Below are positions 18,496 through 25,697 of a DNA stretch of 64,000 nt, piece by piece. Location: assembly GCA_027492545.1 (NCBI GenBank), contig JAPUEL010000045.1, positions 1-64,000 of the forward strand. The letters run 5' to 3'. Positions within the stretch are counted from its first letter, which is position 1. Every line of letters begins with the position of its first letter. The DNA is from Propionibacteriaceae bacterium. Its GTDB lineage: Bacteria; Actinomycetota; Actinomycetes; Propionibacteriales; Propionibacteriaceae. The notes beneath the pieces were generated by a model that was given only the letters and a program-made list of their open reading frames with translations, had not been told where the DNA came from and made no database searches. The position numbers and the translations under genes were made by a program.

Positions 18496-19122
18496 ATGTC
18501 ACGTGCCCTGACCACCATCCCGTCCCCAACCCCCCAGGTCGACGAACTCGTCCTCGACCACCTCGACCTCTGTGAGGCCCTCGCCCGGCGCTATGCCAAC
18601 CGGGGCATCGACCTCGACGACCTCATCCAGGTCGCGCGTGTGGGCCTCGTCTGCGCCGCGCAGCGGTTCCGCCCGGAGGCCGGCGCGTTCGTGCCGTACG
18701 CCGTGGCCACCATCACCGGAGAGATCAAGCGCCACTTCCGTTCCAGCTGGATGGTGCGTCCGCCGCGGCGCCTCCAGGAGCAGCGCAGCGACGACGCGCC
18801 GCACGCGCAGCGTGAGACCGACGCGCTGAGCGCGTTCCGCCCGGTGTCCCTGGACAGCACCACCGCCGGGGACGAGGCCCACGCCGTCGAACTGCCGGTC
18901 ACCGACCACGACCTCGAGCTTCTCCCGGACCTGCTCACGCTCCACTCCGCTGTCGACCGCCTCGACTCGGTGGAGCGCCAGGTGTTGCGGATGCGATTCG
19001 TCGACGACCTCGCCCAGGCAGAGATCGGGCGGCGGTTGGGCGTGAGCCAGATGCAGGTGTCGCGGATCCTGAGCCGGGTCCTCGCCGGACTCCGCGAGGA
19101 GATGGAGCCCGCGGCCGCGTGA
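18496..19122 (+). CDS. SigB/SigF-family RNA polymerase sigma factor lacking region 3
   Basis: A 208-aa group-3 sigma factor. Region 2 spans about 22-90, with DLIQVARVGL, the promoter-melting stretch AVATITGEIKRHFR and the SigF-like VRPPRRLQE. Region 4 spans 148-200, with the HTH QAEIGRRLGVSQMQVSRILSRVL. The roughly 40-residue region 3 of SigB/SigF proteins is reduced to about 18 residues (96-113) of low-complexity sequence. No anti-sigma or anti-anti-sigma gene is nearby. The start is uncertain (ATG 18496 or GTG 18484; no good ribosome site). A SigB-type promoter lies directly downstream, so it probably controls the next two genes. Confidence 0.88.
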   Translation: MSRALTTIPSPTPQVDELVLDHLDLCEALARRYANRGIDLDDLIQVARVGLVCAAQRFRPEAGAFVPYAVATITGEIKRHFRSSWMVRPPRRLQEQRSDDAPHAQRETDALSAFRPVSLDSTTAGDEAHAVELPVTDHDLELLPDLLTLHSAVDRLDSVERQVLRMRFVDDLAQAEIGRRLGVSQMQVSRILSRVLAGLREEMEPAAA

Positions 19123-19154
19123 GCCGGCGGATACGTACAGCGGCGAAGTCCGCT

Positions 19155-19179
19155 GTTTGAAACCCGCAGTAGCGGGTAT
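19155..19179 (+). promoter_or_regulatory. SigB/SigF-type stress promoter
   Basis: GTTT (19155-19158), 15-base spacer, GGGTAT (19174-19179). This matches the general-stress consensus (GTTT-N15-17-GGGTAT). An ACCCGC/GCGGGT palindrome (19162-19177) overlaps the -10. It lies 33 bases after the sigma gene. Confidence 0.85.
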
Positions 19180-19194
19180 CTAGTGGGAGAGACG

Positions 19195-19214
19195 CCATCC
19201 GCACCAGCGGATGG
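19195..19214 (+). promoter_or_regulatory. Leader hairpin of the CsbD-like mRNA
   Basis: CCATCCGC/GCGGATGG 8-bp stem with an ACCA loop, between the stress promoter and the AAGGAGG ribosome site. Likely at or near the 5' end of the transcript, so it may stabilise it. Confidence 0.5.
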
Positions 19215-19240
19215 GGCCGATTCGAATCCAAGGAGGAACC

Positions 19241-19633
19241 ATGGGAATCGAAGACAGCATGCGAAGGGCCGGCGACGAGGTCGCCGGGCGCGCCAAGCAG
19301 GTGTGGGGTGACCTCACCGACGACGAGCGCCTCGAGGCGGAGGGTCGGGCCCAGCACACCGCGGACGACGACCGCATCAGGGCCGACCGGGTCGACGAGA
19401 CCCGGCTAGACCGGTACAACGACGAGGTCGGCGACGACCTTCGACCCAACACCGGCGACGACGGCACCTTCCGCGACGCCCTCCGCGACGACATGGGGCA
19501 GGGCCCCGTCGGCGCCGTCACCGACGACACACACGTCACGCCAGGCGACGACGGCACGATGCGTGACGCCCTCCGCGACGACATGGGGCAGGACCTCCAC
19601 GCCCACGACACCCCCCGTCGCGACCACATCTGA
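19241..19633 (+). CDS. CsbD-like stress protein with C-terminal repeats
   Basis: A 130-aa, very acidic, soluble protein. Residues 1-40 resemble CsbD (DEVAGRAKQVWGDLTDDERLE), a general-stress family of unknown biochemical role. Two near-identical 17-residue copies follow at 71-87 and 101-117 (core GDDGT-F/M-RDALRDDMGQ), so a small unit has duplicated. A perfect AAGGAGG lies four bases before ATG 19241. The SigB-type promoter upstream supports a stress role. Confidence 0.85.
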   Translation: MGIEDSMRRAGDEVAGRAKQVWGDLTDDERLEAEGRAQHTADDDRIRADRVDETRLDRYNDEVGDDLRPNTGDDGTFRDALRDDMGQGPVGAVTDDTHVTPGDDGTMRDALRDDMGQDLHAHDTPRRDHI

Positions 19634-19657
19634 CCACCTACTCAGGAGACACACATC

Positions 19658-19801
19658 ATGGGAACAATCCTCTGGATCATCGCCGCCGTGCTCGTCATCG
19701 CCGGCATCCTCGCCATCGTCCGTAGCCAGCTTGTGTGGGGCATCGTCCTCATCATCCTGGGCCTCCTCGTGGGCCCGGGCGGGGTGAGCCTCTTCACCTG
19801 A
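19658..19801 (+). CDS. GPGG-motif small membrane protein (47 aa)
   Basis: A 47-residue peptide with two hydrophobic segments separated by VRSQLVWG and a C-terminal GPGGVSLFT. Similar short proteins ending in a GPGG motif are known from actinobacteria without a defined function. CAGGAGA lies nine bases before ATG 19658. It is 24 bases behind the CsbD-like gene and ahead of a strong terminator, so it belongs to the same stress transcript. Confidence 0.82.
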   Translation: MGTILWIIAAVLVIAGILAIVRSQLVWGIVLIILGLLVGPGGVSLFT

Positions 19802-19814
19802 TCCTTCGAGACGC

Positions 19815-19850
19815 GCCGAGGCGCCCTTCCCAGCGGAAGGGCGCCTCGGC
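19815..19850. terminator. Bidirectional terminator
   Basis: A perfect 16-bp stem (19815-19830 with 19835-19850, CAGC loop) between convergent genes ending at 19801 and 19857. It serves both the stress operon and the sulfur-relay operon. Confidence 0.85.
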
Positions 19851-19856
19851 GTCTGT

Positions 19857-20477
19857 TCACACGAAGATGACCTGGGCGCCCTCGGACAGCTCGATGAAGT
19901 CGGAGGCGCTGATCACGTCCTCGACTCCGTCGTAGAGATCCGAGCGCGTGAGGCCGTTCATGTCGAAGCTGAGCTTGCAGCCCCAGAGGTGACCGCCCGA
20001 GGCGACGATGATGTCCAGCATCTCCCGGACGCCTGGAATCTCCAGATCGTCGAGCTGCTTGCGCATCATCTTCGTGGCCATCTTCGTCATGCCGGGGATG
20101 GCGCCCATACCCGCCCACACGGGCATGCTCGGTGCCATGGGCAGGTGCATGGCGGTGTTGCCGAGCATCGTGAACTTGAGATCGTCCATCGTGCGTTCCG
20201 TGACCAGGTCGAAGCCCCAGAACGTGAAGAAGATGTGCGTCTCGACGCCCTCACCCAGCGCGGCGTTGGCCATGATCAGGGCGGGGTAGGCCATGTCGAG
20301 GTTGCCCTTGGAGGCGATGAAGCAGATCTTGCGCGGGCGATCCTCGCCGGAGGTCGGAGCCGCGAAGTCCGAGGGCTTGGCCTTGGCGCGGGCTTCCCCC
20401 TGATCCGTCGTTGGTGGGGTTGGGCGGGACGTGCCGCCGAAGTCGGGGATGATCGGGGTGTCAGAGATGGTGGTCAT
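19857..20477 (-). CDS. DsrE/DsrF/DrsH-like sulfur-relay family protein
   Basis: A 206-aa protein. The first 48 residues are Pro/Thr/Lys-rich and probably disordered, carrying PIIPDF at 8-13; the rest is a DsrE-like domain (KICFIASKGNLDMAYPALIMAN). Candidate sulfur-carrying cysteines are Cys52 and the Cys in LWGCKLSFD; the latter is at the position typical of DsrE2-type proteins. Family members pass sulfane sulfur between carriers. It is the last of three genes (flavoprotein, TusE/DsrC, DsrE). AGGAAGGGA precedes ATG 20477. Confidence 0.88.
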   Translation of the reverse strand: MTTISDTPIIPDFGGTSRPTPPTTDQGEARAKAKPSDFAAPTSGEDRPRKICFIASKGNLDMAYPALIMANAALGEGVETHIFFTFWGFDLVTERTMDDLKFTMLGNTAMHLPMAPSMPVWAGMGAIPGMTKMATKMMRKQLDDLEIPGVREMLDIIVASGGHLWGCKLSFDMNGLTRSDLYDGVEDVISASDFIELSEGAQVIFV

Positions 20478-20491
20478 GGCGCAGTCCCTTC

Positions 20492-20809
20492 CTAGACGCA
20501 GCCCTTGGGCTTGGGCAGCCCGGCGATGTACGACATCTTCTTGGCGGGTTTCCCCGGGAACAGCCGGAACAGCTGCTTCATGTCGAAGCCGCCGACGCTG
20601 GCGACGCGGCGCAGCGTCGCGGTCTCCTTGCGGGCGGGGTAGTCGGCCCGGAGGAACTTCAGCACCTTCCAGTGCTCGTCGGTGAGTTCCTCGATCCCGG
20701 CGTAGCCGGCGAGGATGGGCGCTAGGTCCTCGTCCCATTGCTGGTATTCGGTGAGGAAGCCCTCGTCGTTGACGTCGATGGCGCGGTCCCCGATGCGGGT
20801 GGTGGGCAC
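20492..20809 (-). CDS. TusE/DsrC/DsvC-family sulfur carrier protein
   Basis: A 105-aa DsrC-fold protein: DVNDEGFLTEYQQWDEDLAP, EELTDEHWKVLKFLR and the C-terminal arm GLPKPKGCV. The penultimate Cys (104), which carries persulfide, is present. The second Cys of true DsrC, eleven positions earlier, is Ser here, so it works as a single-Cys relay (TusE-like). No dsrAB or tusBCD genes are near. It lies between the flavoprotein and DsrE genes with gaps of about 12-15 bases. Confidence 0.92.
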   Translation of the reverse strand: MPTTRIGDRAIDVNDEGFLTEYQQWDEDLAPILAGYAGIEELTDEHWKVLKFLRADYPARKETATLRRVASVGGFDMKQLFRLFPGKPAKKMSYIAGLPKPKGCV

Positions 20810-20820
20810 GTGGGTTCTCC

Positions 20821-22308
20821 TTAGAACTTGGGGATGATCGGATCAGGCAGGACGGACGCGGCGTCGGCCGTGGAGTCGACGCCCTTGGCCGGCACGTAGT
20901 CCGGAGCCGGGGCGCTGGTGCGCGACGGCGGGGTGGGGCGCGGGGCGGGGCGAGGTGAGGCCTTGCGGGGCGCCGGGGCGCGGGAACCCGCCTTCGCCAC
21001 CTTGGGCGCCTTCGAGGCCGGAGCGGCATGCCCGCGCTTCCCGAGTGCCCTCAGGAAGAGGTCCTTGTTCGAGGTGCCGGACGCGTCGCCCTCCACCCGC
21101 TTGCCCAACAGGTGCATGTCTGTCGTGAAGGGGAGGGGGCGGCCGCGCAGCAGGAACTCCCAGTACACGAACCGGAAGGCGAGCTTGGCGAGGTGGTTGG
21201 ACCGGGACTCGCCGAGCAGCGTCATGGGCCCCACCACCGGGAGTGGGAACCCTCCGGTGTACGGCTGGGTGCCGTAGTTGAAGTCCAGGAGCATCCCCTT
21301 GCCGTGGCCGGTCTCGATGAAGCAGTTGGCATGCCCGTCGAAGCTGTGCGGCAGGTCCTGGCCGGCCAGATAGTAGGGCCAGTTCTCCATGAAGACGTCG
21401 ACCGAGAAGTGGGCCACCGAGCCGGCCTTGGAGGTCTGGAGGGTGCCGCCGTCGCCCAGGACGAAGATGTCCGGGTGCTCCAGCGAGCGCATCGTGTGCT
21501 GGTGACAGGGCACCAGGTTCATCTCATCCCCGAGCCCGGACCTTGCCACGTACTCCGGTCCGTAGTTCAACGGGATGGAGACCAACAGGTCGTACGGTAC
21601 GTGCCGGTCGTCGAAGGACACGAGCTCCTTATTCTCCGTGTCCACATGCTCGACGGCGAAGTCCGCCTCGAGCTGGATGCCGCGGTCCTGGAACATCGTG
21701 CCCAGCTCGCGCGAGGCGATCGGCTTGGTGAAGGCGCCGTCGAGGGGTGTGACGTAGACGATCTCCACCTTCTTCCTGGTCTTGCGCTCACGGAAGTAGG
21801 CGTCGGCGAGGAAGGTGAACTCCAGCGGCGCCACCGGGCACTTGATCGGCATGTCCGTCAGGTGCACCACCAGCCGGCCGCCGGGGAACTCCTTGAAGGC
21901 CTCCGCCAGTGCGATCGAGCGCGGGAGGTCGTAGAAGTGGTGCACGTCGTCGGCATCCTGACCCGGGGTGAGGTCGGGCCTGGGTTCGACACCCGTGGCG
22001 ATCACCAGGGTGTCGTACTCCAGCTCACGCCCGTCGGCCAGGTGGACGCACTTGGCCGCCGCATCGACCCGGTCGATCTCGGCCAGGACCAACTGCACCC
22101 CGTCCGGGATGAAGTGGTGCCGCGATCGCACGATCTTGCCCTCGTCGTAGATCCCGAAGGGCAGGAACAGGTAGCCGGGTTGGTAGTGGTGCTCGTCGTC
22201 CCGATCTACGACCGTGATCTCAAGTTCCGAGGCGGGGTAGGCCGATCGCAGCTTGTTCGCCACCATCGTTCCTGCAGTCCCGCCGCCCAGGATGACAAGT
22301 CTCCTCAT
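20821..22308 (-). CDS. SQR-like FAD-dependent oxidoreductase with disordered tail
   Basis: A 495-aa flavoprotein of the sulfide:quinone oxidoreductase group. It has FAD motif LGGGTAGTMVA (7-17), VIATG (102-106) and FVLGDGG (282-288). Cys157 (in IKCPVAP) and Cys329 (in HANCFIETG) match the redox-active pair of SQR; Cys87 and Cys268 are extra. Residues 365-400 contain hydrophobic helices that could sit on the membrane. The last 70 residues are an Ala/Pro/Lys-rich linker ending in PIIPKF. GGAGGAG precedes ATG 22308. First gene of the operon; probably oxidises sulfide to persulfide for the downstream carriers (inference). Confidence 0.88.
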   Translation of the reverse strand: MRRLVILGGGTAGTMVANKLRSAYPASELEITVVDRDDEHHYQPGYLFLPFGIYDEGKIVRSRHHFIPDGVQLVLAEIDRVDAAAKCVHLADGRELEYDTLVIATGVEPRPDLTPGQDADDVHHFYDLPRSIALAEAFKEFPGGRLVVHLTDMPIKCPVAPLEFTFLADAYFRERKTRKKVEIVYVTPLDGAFTKPIASRELGTMFQDRGIQLEADFAVEHVDTENKELVSFDDRHVPYDLLVSIPLNYGPEYVARSGLGDEMNLVPCHQHTMRSLEHPDIFVLGDGGTLQTSKAGSVAHFSVDVFMENWPYYLAGQDLPHSFDGHANCFIETGHGKGMLLDFNYGTQPYTGGFPLPVVGPMTLLGESRSNHLAKLAFRFVYWEFLLRGRPLPFTTDMHLLGKRVEGDASGTSNKDLFLRALGKRGHAAPASKAPKVAKAGSRAPAPRKASPRPAPRPTPPSRTSAPAPDYVPAKGVDSTADAASVLPDPIIPKF

Positions 22309-22343
22309 TGAGGCTCCTCCGAAGTGTTGGTGCGAAGAAGCCT

Positions 22344-22359
22344 ATACCCGTTGGGGTAT
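22344..22359 (-). promoter_or_regulatory. Candidate CsoR/CstR-family operator
   Basis: Perfect palindrome ATACCC-GTTG-GGGTAT 36 bases before the SQR-like start codon. Its form resembles operators of the CsoR/CstR family, which sense copper or persulfide. No csoR/cstR gene is in the window. Confidence 0.6.
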
Positions 22360-22576
22360 GCCCGTGCGGCCACCCCCCATTTAGTACGACCAAATGTAGG
22401 AGAGGTTCGGCGACTGCGTTGGGTGCCAGGCGGAGGCGGGCTCGGCGTGCGCGATGGCCACCGCGGGGCTCTGCGCGGTGTTGGGCGGGACGCCCCCGCT
22501 AGCGGTCGTCACCGTGAGGAAACCAGTGGCGGTGCGCCAGGGACATCGATAGCGTGTCGCGCAGGAGGTGGCGGCG

Positions 22577-23275
22577 GTGGACATCATTCTGATTCCGGGG
22601 CTCTGGCTCGACGGGTCCTCGTGGCACAAGGTGGTGCCGTTCCTCGAACGGGCGGGCCATCGCGTGGTGGCGCTCACGCCGCCGGGTCACGACGGCCAGG
22701 AGCCCTCGACCGTCACCTACGGGGACCTGGTGGGGGCCGTCGTCACCGAGATCGACCAGTCCGCCGGCCACGTGATGCTGGTGGGCCACTCGGCCGCCTG
22801 CGCCGCCGCCTGGGCCGCCGCCGATCGCCGCCCGGACAAGGTGGCCTGTGTGGTGCTCGTCGGAGGCTTCCCGATCCCCACCGGATCGCCGATCCTCGAC
22901 GGGTTCGAGCCCGTCGACGGCCTCGTCCACTTCCCCGGCTGGGCGGCGTTCGACGGGCCGGATTCCGCGGACCTCGACGACGCGTCGAAGGCTGAGCTGG
23001 AGAGCCACATGACCCCCGCCCCCGGCCAGTACGCCGTCGGGATCCAGGAGCTCGACGACGATCGGCGCTACGGGCTGCCGGTGGTCAACGTCTGCACCGA
23101 GTACAGCGCGGACGAACTCCATGGCTGGGTGGACCAGGGATTCCCGCCGGTCAGCGAGCTGAGGAAGCTTCGGCACGCCGGTTACGTGGACCTCGAGTCG
23201 GGCCACTGGCCCCAGATCTCTAGGCCGGAGGATCTCGCTGAGGTCATCCTCCGCGCGGCCACCGTCGTCCAGTAG
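22577..23275 (+). CDS. Alpha/beta hydrolase
   Basis: A cytoplasmic alpha/beta hydrolase of 232 aa. It has oxyanion strand IPGLWLDGSSW, nucleophile elbow GHSAA, an acid near CTEYSADE and His in ESGHWPQ. These suit small esterase-type proteins; the substrate is unknown. GTG 22577 is preferred because AGGAGG then lies eight bases upstream; GTG 22568 would overlap the ribosome site. A TAGCGT box at 22550-22555 could be its -10. The 268-base gap upstream holds the operator and no gene. Confidence 0.85.
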   Translation: MDIILIPGLWLDGSSWHKVVPFLERAGHRVVALTPPGHDGQEPSTVTYGDLVGAVVTEIDQSAGHVMLVGHSAACAAAWAAADRRPDKVACVVLVGGFPIPTGSPILDGFEPVDGLVHFPGWAAFDGPDSADLDDASKAELESHMTPAPGQYAVGIQELDDDRRYGLPVVNVCTEYSADELHGWVDQGFPPVSELRKLRHAGYVDLESGHWPQISRPEDLAEVILRAATVVQ

Positions 23276-23407
23276 CGCCCCGGCACGCCCCGACTGACCA
23301 GGGGTCGTCGACCTCCGTCCGCCGACGGCGAACCCGGACGCCCTTCCCGACGCACGCCGTGCCCGATACCTTGGGGCGAGAACCCGCAGGCCCCAGAGGA
23401 GTCACCG

Positions 23408-24688
23408 ATGACCTACCGCCCCGAAACGCTCGCCGTCCACGCCGGCCAGGAGACCCCGGACCCCGCCACGAACTCGCGCGCGGTGCCCATCTACCAGACC
23501 ACCAGCTACGTCTTCGACGATGCGCAGCACGCGGCGGACCTCTTCGCGCTCGCGCGCCCGGGCAACATCTACACCCGCCTGATGAACCCCACCCAGTCGG
23601 TGTTCGAGGCGAGGGTCAACGCGCTGGAGGGCGGGGTGGGCGCGCTGGCCACCGCCTCCGGCGCCTCCGCCATCACCTACGCGGTCCTGAACCTCACCTA
23701 CACCGGCGACAACATCGTGGCTCTCTCCACGCTGTACGGCGGCACCTACGCGCTGTTCGCGCACACCCTCAAGCAGTTCGGCATCGAGGCCAGGTTCGTC
23801 GATCCGGCCAAGCCGGAGGACCTGGCCCAGCACGTCGACGAGCGCACCCGGCTCGTCTTCGGCGAGACCGTGGGCAACCCCGCCCTCAACGTCGTGGACC
23901 TCGACGCCTGGGCCGCGGCCTCGCACGAGCTGGGCCTGCCCTTCATCGTCGACAACACGGTCCCCACGCCGCACCTCACCAAGGTGTTCGACCACGGCGT
24001 CGACATCGCCGTGCACTCCGCCACCAAGTACATGGGCGGGCACGGCACGTCGCTGGGGGGCGTGCTGGTGGACTCCGGCCGGTTCGACTGGGCGGCCCAT
24101 GCGGACAGGTTCCCCGGCCTCACGCAGCCCGACGCCGCCTACCACGGGGTGGTGTGGACCGATGCTGCAGGCCCCGCCGCGTACGTGATCCGGGCGCGCA
24201 CGGTCCTGCTGCGCAACACCGGCGCCGCCATCGCCCCCCTCAACTCGTTCCTGCTGCTGCAGGGCCTCGAGACGCTCCACCTGCGGATGGAGCGGCACAG
24301 CGAGAACGCCATGAAGGTGGCCCAGTTCCTCACCGATCACCCGAAGGTGGAGTGGGTCAACTACCCGGGCCTGGCCTCCAGCCCCACGCACGAGATCGCC
24401 ACCCGCATCCTCAAGGGAGGCTTCGGCGGCCTGGTCTCGTTCGGCGTGCGGGGCGGCCGTGAGGCGGGCACCCGCCTGGTGGAGGCGCTCGAGCTGTTCA
24501 GCCACCTCGCCAACATCGGCGACGCCAAGTCGTTGGCCATCCACAACGCGTCCACCACCCACTCACAGCTCTCCGACGAGGAACTCGTCTCGGCGGGTGT
24601 CCCCGTCGAGATGGTCCGGCTGTCGGTGGGCATCGAGCATATCGACGACATCCTGGCCGATCTGAGCCAGGCGCTGGACCGGATCTAG
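23408..24688 (+). CDS. metY: O-acetylhomoserine sulfhydrylase
   Basis: A PLP enzyme of the Cys/Met metabolism family, 426 aa, that makes homocysteine from O-acetylhomoserine and sulfide. The PLP lysine is in HSATKYMGGHG; the cofactor pocket has NIYTRLMNPTQ, ATASGASAI and FIVDNT. The size (426 versus about 390 for cystathionine synthases) indicates MetY. AGAGGAG lies before ATG 23408. metX and metW follow 1 kb later. The 132-base gap upstream shows a possible -10 (TACCTT) but no recognisable SAM riboswitch. Confidence 0.95.
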   Translation: MTYRPETLAVHAGQETPDPATNSRAVPIYQTTSYVFDDAQHAADLFALARPGNIYTRLMNPTQSVFEARVNALEGGVGALATASGASAITYAVLNLTYTGDNIVALSTLYGGTYALFAHTLKQFGIEARFVDPAKPEDLAQHVDERTRLVFGETVGNPALNVVDLDAWAAASHELGLPFIVDNTVPTPHLTKVFDHGVDIAVHSATKYMGGHGTSLGGVLVDSGRFDWAAHADRFPGLTQPDAAYHGVVWTDAAGPAAYVIRARTVLLRNTGAAIAPLNSFLLLQGLETLHLRMERHSENAMKVAQFLTDHPKVEWVNYPGLASSPTHEIATRILKGGFGGLVSFGVRGGREAGTRLVEALELFSHLANIGDAKSLAIHNASTTHSQLSDEELVSAGVPVEMVRLSVGIEHIDDILADLSQALDRI

Positions 24689-24694
24689 TCTCCT

Positions 24695-24871
24695 CTAGGA
24701 CTGGGTCGGCGTCGTCTCCTGATGGCGCCGATCGGCCTCGATGTCCTCCTCGGCGATCGAGTGGTCCGACGTGTGGAGATGCTCCCCCTCGTCGGGGCCC
24801 TCGGTGTCGCGGGGCGTGAGTTCGGTGTCGTCGACGGCGGCGTCGTCGGGGCGCGGGGTCGGGTCGCTCAT
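24695..24871 (-). CDS. Small acidic hypothetical protein (58 aa)
   Basis: A 58-residue, strongly acidic, hydrophilic peptide (starts MSDPTPRPDDAAVDD, ends TTPTQS) with no predicted membrane segment. Evidence for coding is AGGAGGACCC directly before ATG 24871 and an open frame with a stop at 24695. It lies opposite and between metY and the VIT1 gene, with its start facing the VIT1 promoter. Not recognised. Confidence 0.6.
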   Translation of the reverse strand: MSDPTPRPDDAAVDDTELTPRDTEGPDEGEHLHTSDHSIAEEDIEADRRHQETTPTQS

Positions 24872-24902
24872 GGGTCCTCCTGGGAGTGCGATCGTCCTTG
24901 TC

Positions 24903-24917
24903 AGGGTAGCCTTTCCT
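24903..24917. promoter_or_regulatory. Candidate DtxR/IdeR-type box over the VIT1 -10
   Basis: AGGGTAGCCTTTCCT matches 12 of 15 positions of AGGTTAGSCTAACCT. It contains TAGCCT (24907-24912), which sits seven bases before ATG 24920 as a leaderless -10. Confidence 0.4.
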
Positions 24918-24919
24918 GC

Positions 24920-25669
24920 ATGGACTCGCGATGGAAACGGGTGTCGAATAGTCGCATGAGCGCGACTGTTGCCACGAACCCGGTCGAGTCCGCCGAACTG
25001 TCGGGCCGATTGAATTGGTTGCGCGCCGGAGTGCTCGGTGCCAACGACGGAATCGTGTCCATCTCAGCGACGGTGGTGGGCGTGGCGGCCGCGACCACCA
25101 CCGTCACCCCCGTCCTTCTGGCTGGTGTCGCGGCGGTGGTGGCGGGCGCCATCTCGATGGCCCTGGGGGAGTACGTCTCGGTGTCCAGTGCCGCGGACTC
25201 CCAACGGTCCCTCATCAGCTCCCTGCGGACACTGCTGACCTCGGACCGGCGGGCCGCCGACGACGAGCTGGTCGCCGCCTACCAGCGTCAGGGACTGACC
25301 CGGGCCACGGCCGAGCAGGTGGTCGCGGAGATCGGGGAGGGGCACGCCGTCAAGGCGCATCTCTCGCAGCGCTTCCACCTGGCCGAGGACGAGATCGTCA
25401 ACCCCTGGCACGCGGCGATCGCGTCCGCTGTCGCATTCCTCGCAGGCGCCATCCTTCCCTTCCTCACCATCCTGCTCACGCCGATCCCCCTGCGGATCCC
25501 TGTGACGGTCGTCGCCGTGCTGATCGCGCTCGCGATCACCGGTGGTGTCGGGGCCCGGCTGGGCGGCGCCCCCGCCGGTCGAGCGGTTCTACGCGTGGTC
25601 ACCGGCGGGTTGCTCGCCCTGGGCACCACCTATGCCATCGGCCTGATGCTGGGCGTCTCCGGTATCTGA
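24920..25669 (+). CDS. VIT1/CCC1-family iron/manganese transporter
   Basis: A 249-aa membrane protein of the VIT1/CCC1 family, which moves Fe2+ or Mn2+ out of the cytosol. The signature first helix LRAGVLGANDGIVSISATVVG and second helix AGAISMALGEYVSVSS are clear; a cytoplasmic helical domain (about 95-150) and three more segments follow. The start is put at ATG 24920 because TAGCCT lies seven bases ahead; ATG 24956 (MSATVATN) is the alternative. It interrupts the methionine gene group. Confidence 0.88.
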   Translation: MDSRWKRVSNSRMSATVATNPVESAELSGRLNWLRAGVLGANDGIVSISATVVGVAAATTTVTPVLLAGVAAVVAGAISMALGEYVSVSSAADSQRSLISSLRTLLTSDRRAADDELVAAYQRQGLTRATAEQVVAEIGEGHAVKAHLSQRFHLAEDEIVNPWHAAIASAVAFLAGAILPFLTILLTPIPLRIPVTVVAVLIALAITGGVGARLGGAPAGRAVLRVVTGGLLALGTTYAIGLMLGVSGI

Positions 25670-25697
25670 GCCCTGCGCCTGCTGCAACAATGGGGGC

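Noticed and set aside
19221..19232. TTCGAATCC resembling a tRNA T-loop
   Set aside because: No acceptor, D or anticodon stems around it; it is leader sequence of the CsbD-like gene.
21028..22311. 427-codon open frame on the plus strand
   Set aside because: Antisense to the SQR-like flavoprotein; no domain and low-complexity Val/Glu/His composition.
23276..23407. SAM riboswitch before metY
   Set aside because: The gap is only 132 bases and shows no SAM-I, SAM-II or SAM-IV core pairing by eye.
23402..24562. 386-codon open frame on the minus strand
   Set aside because: Antisense to metY.
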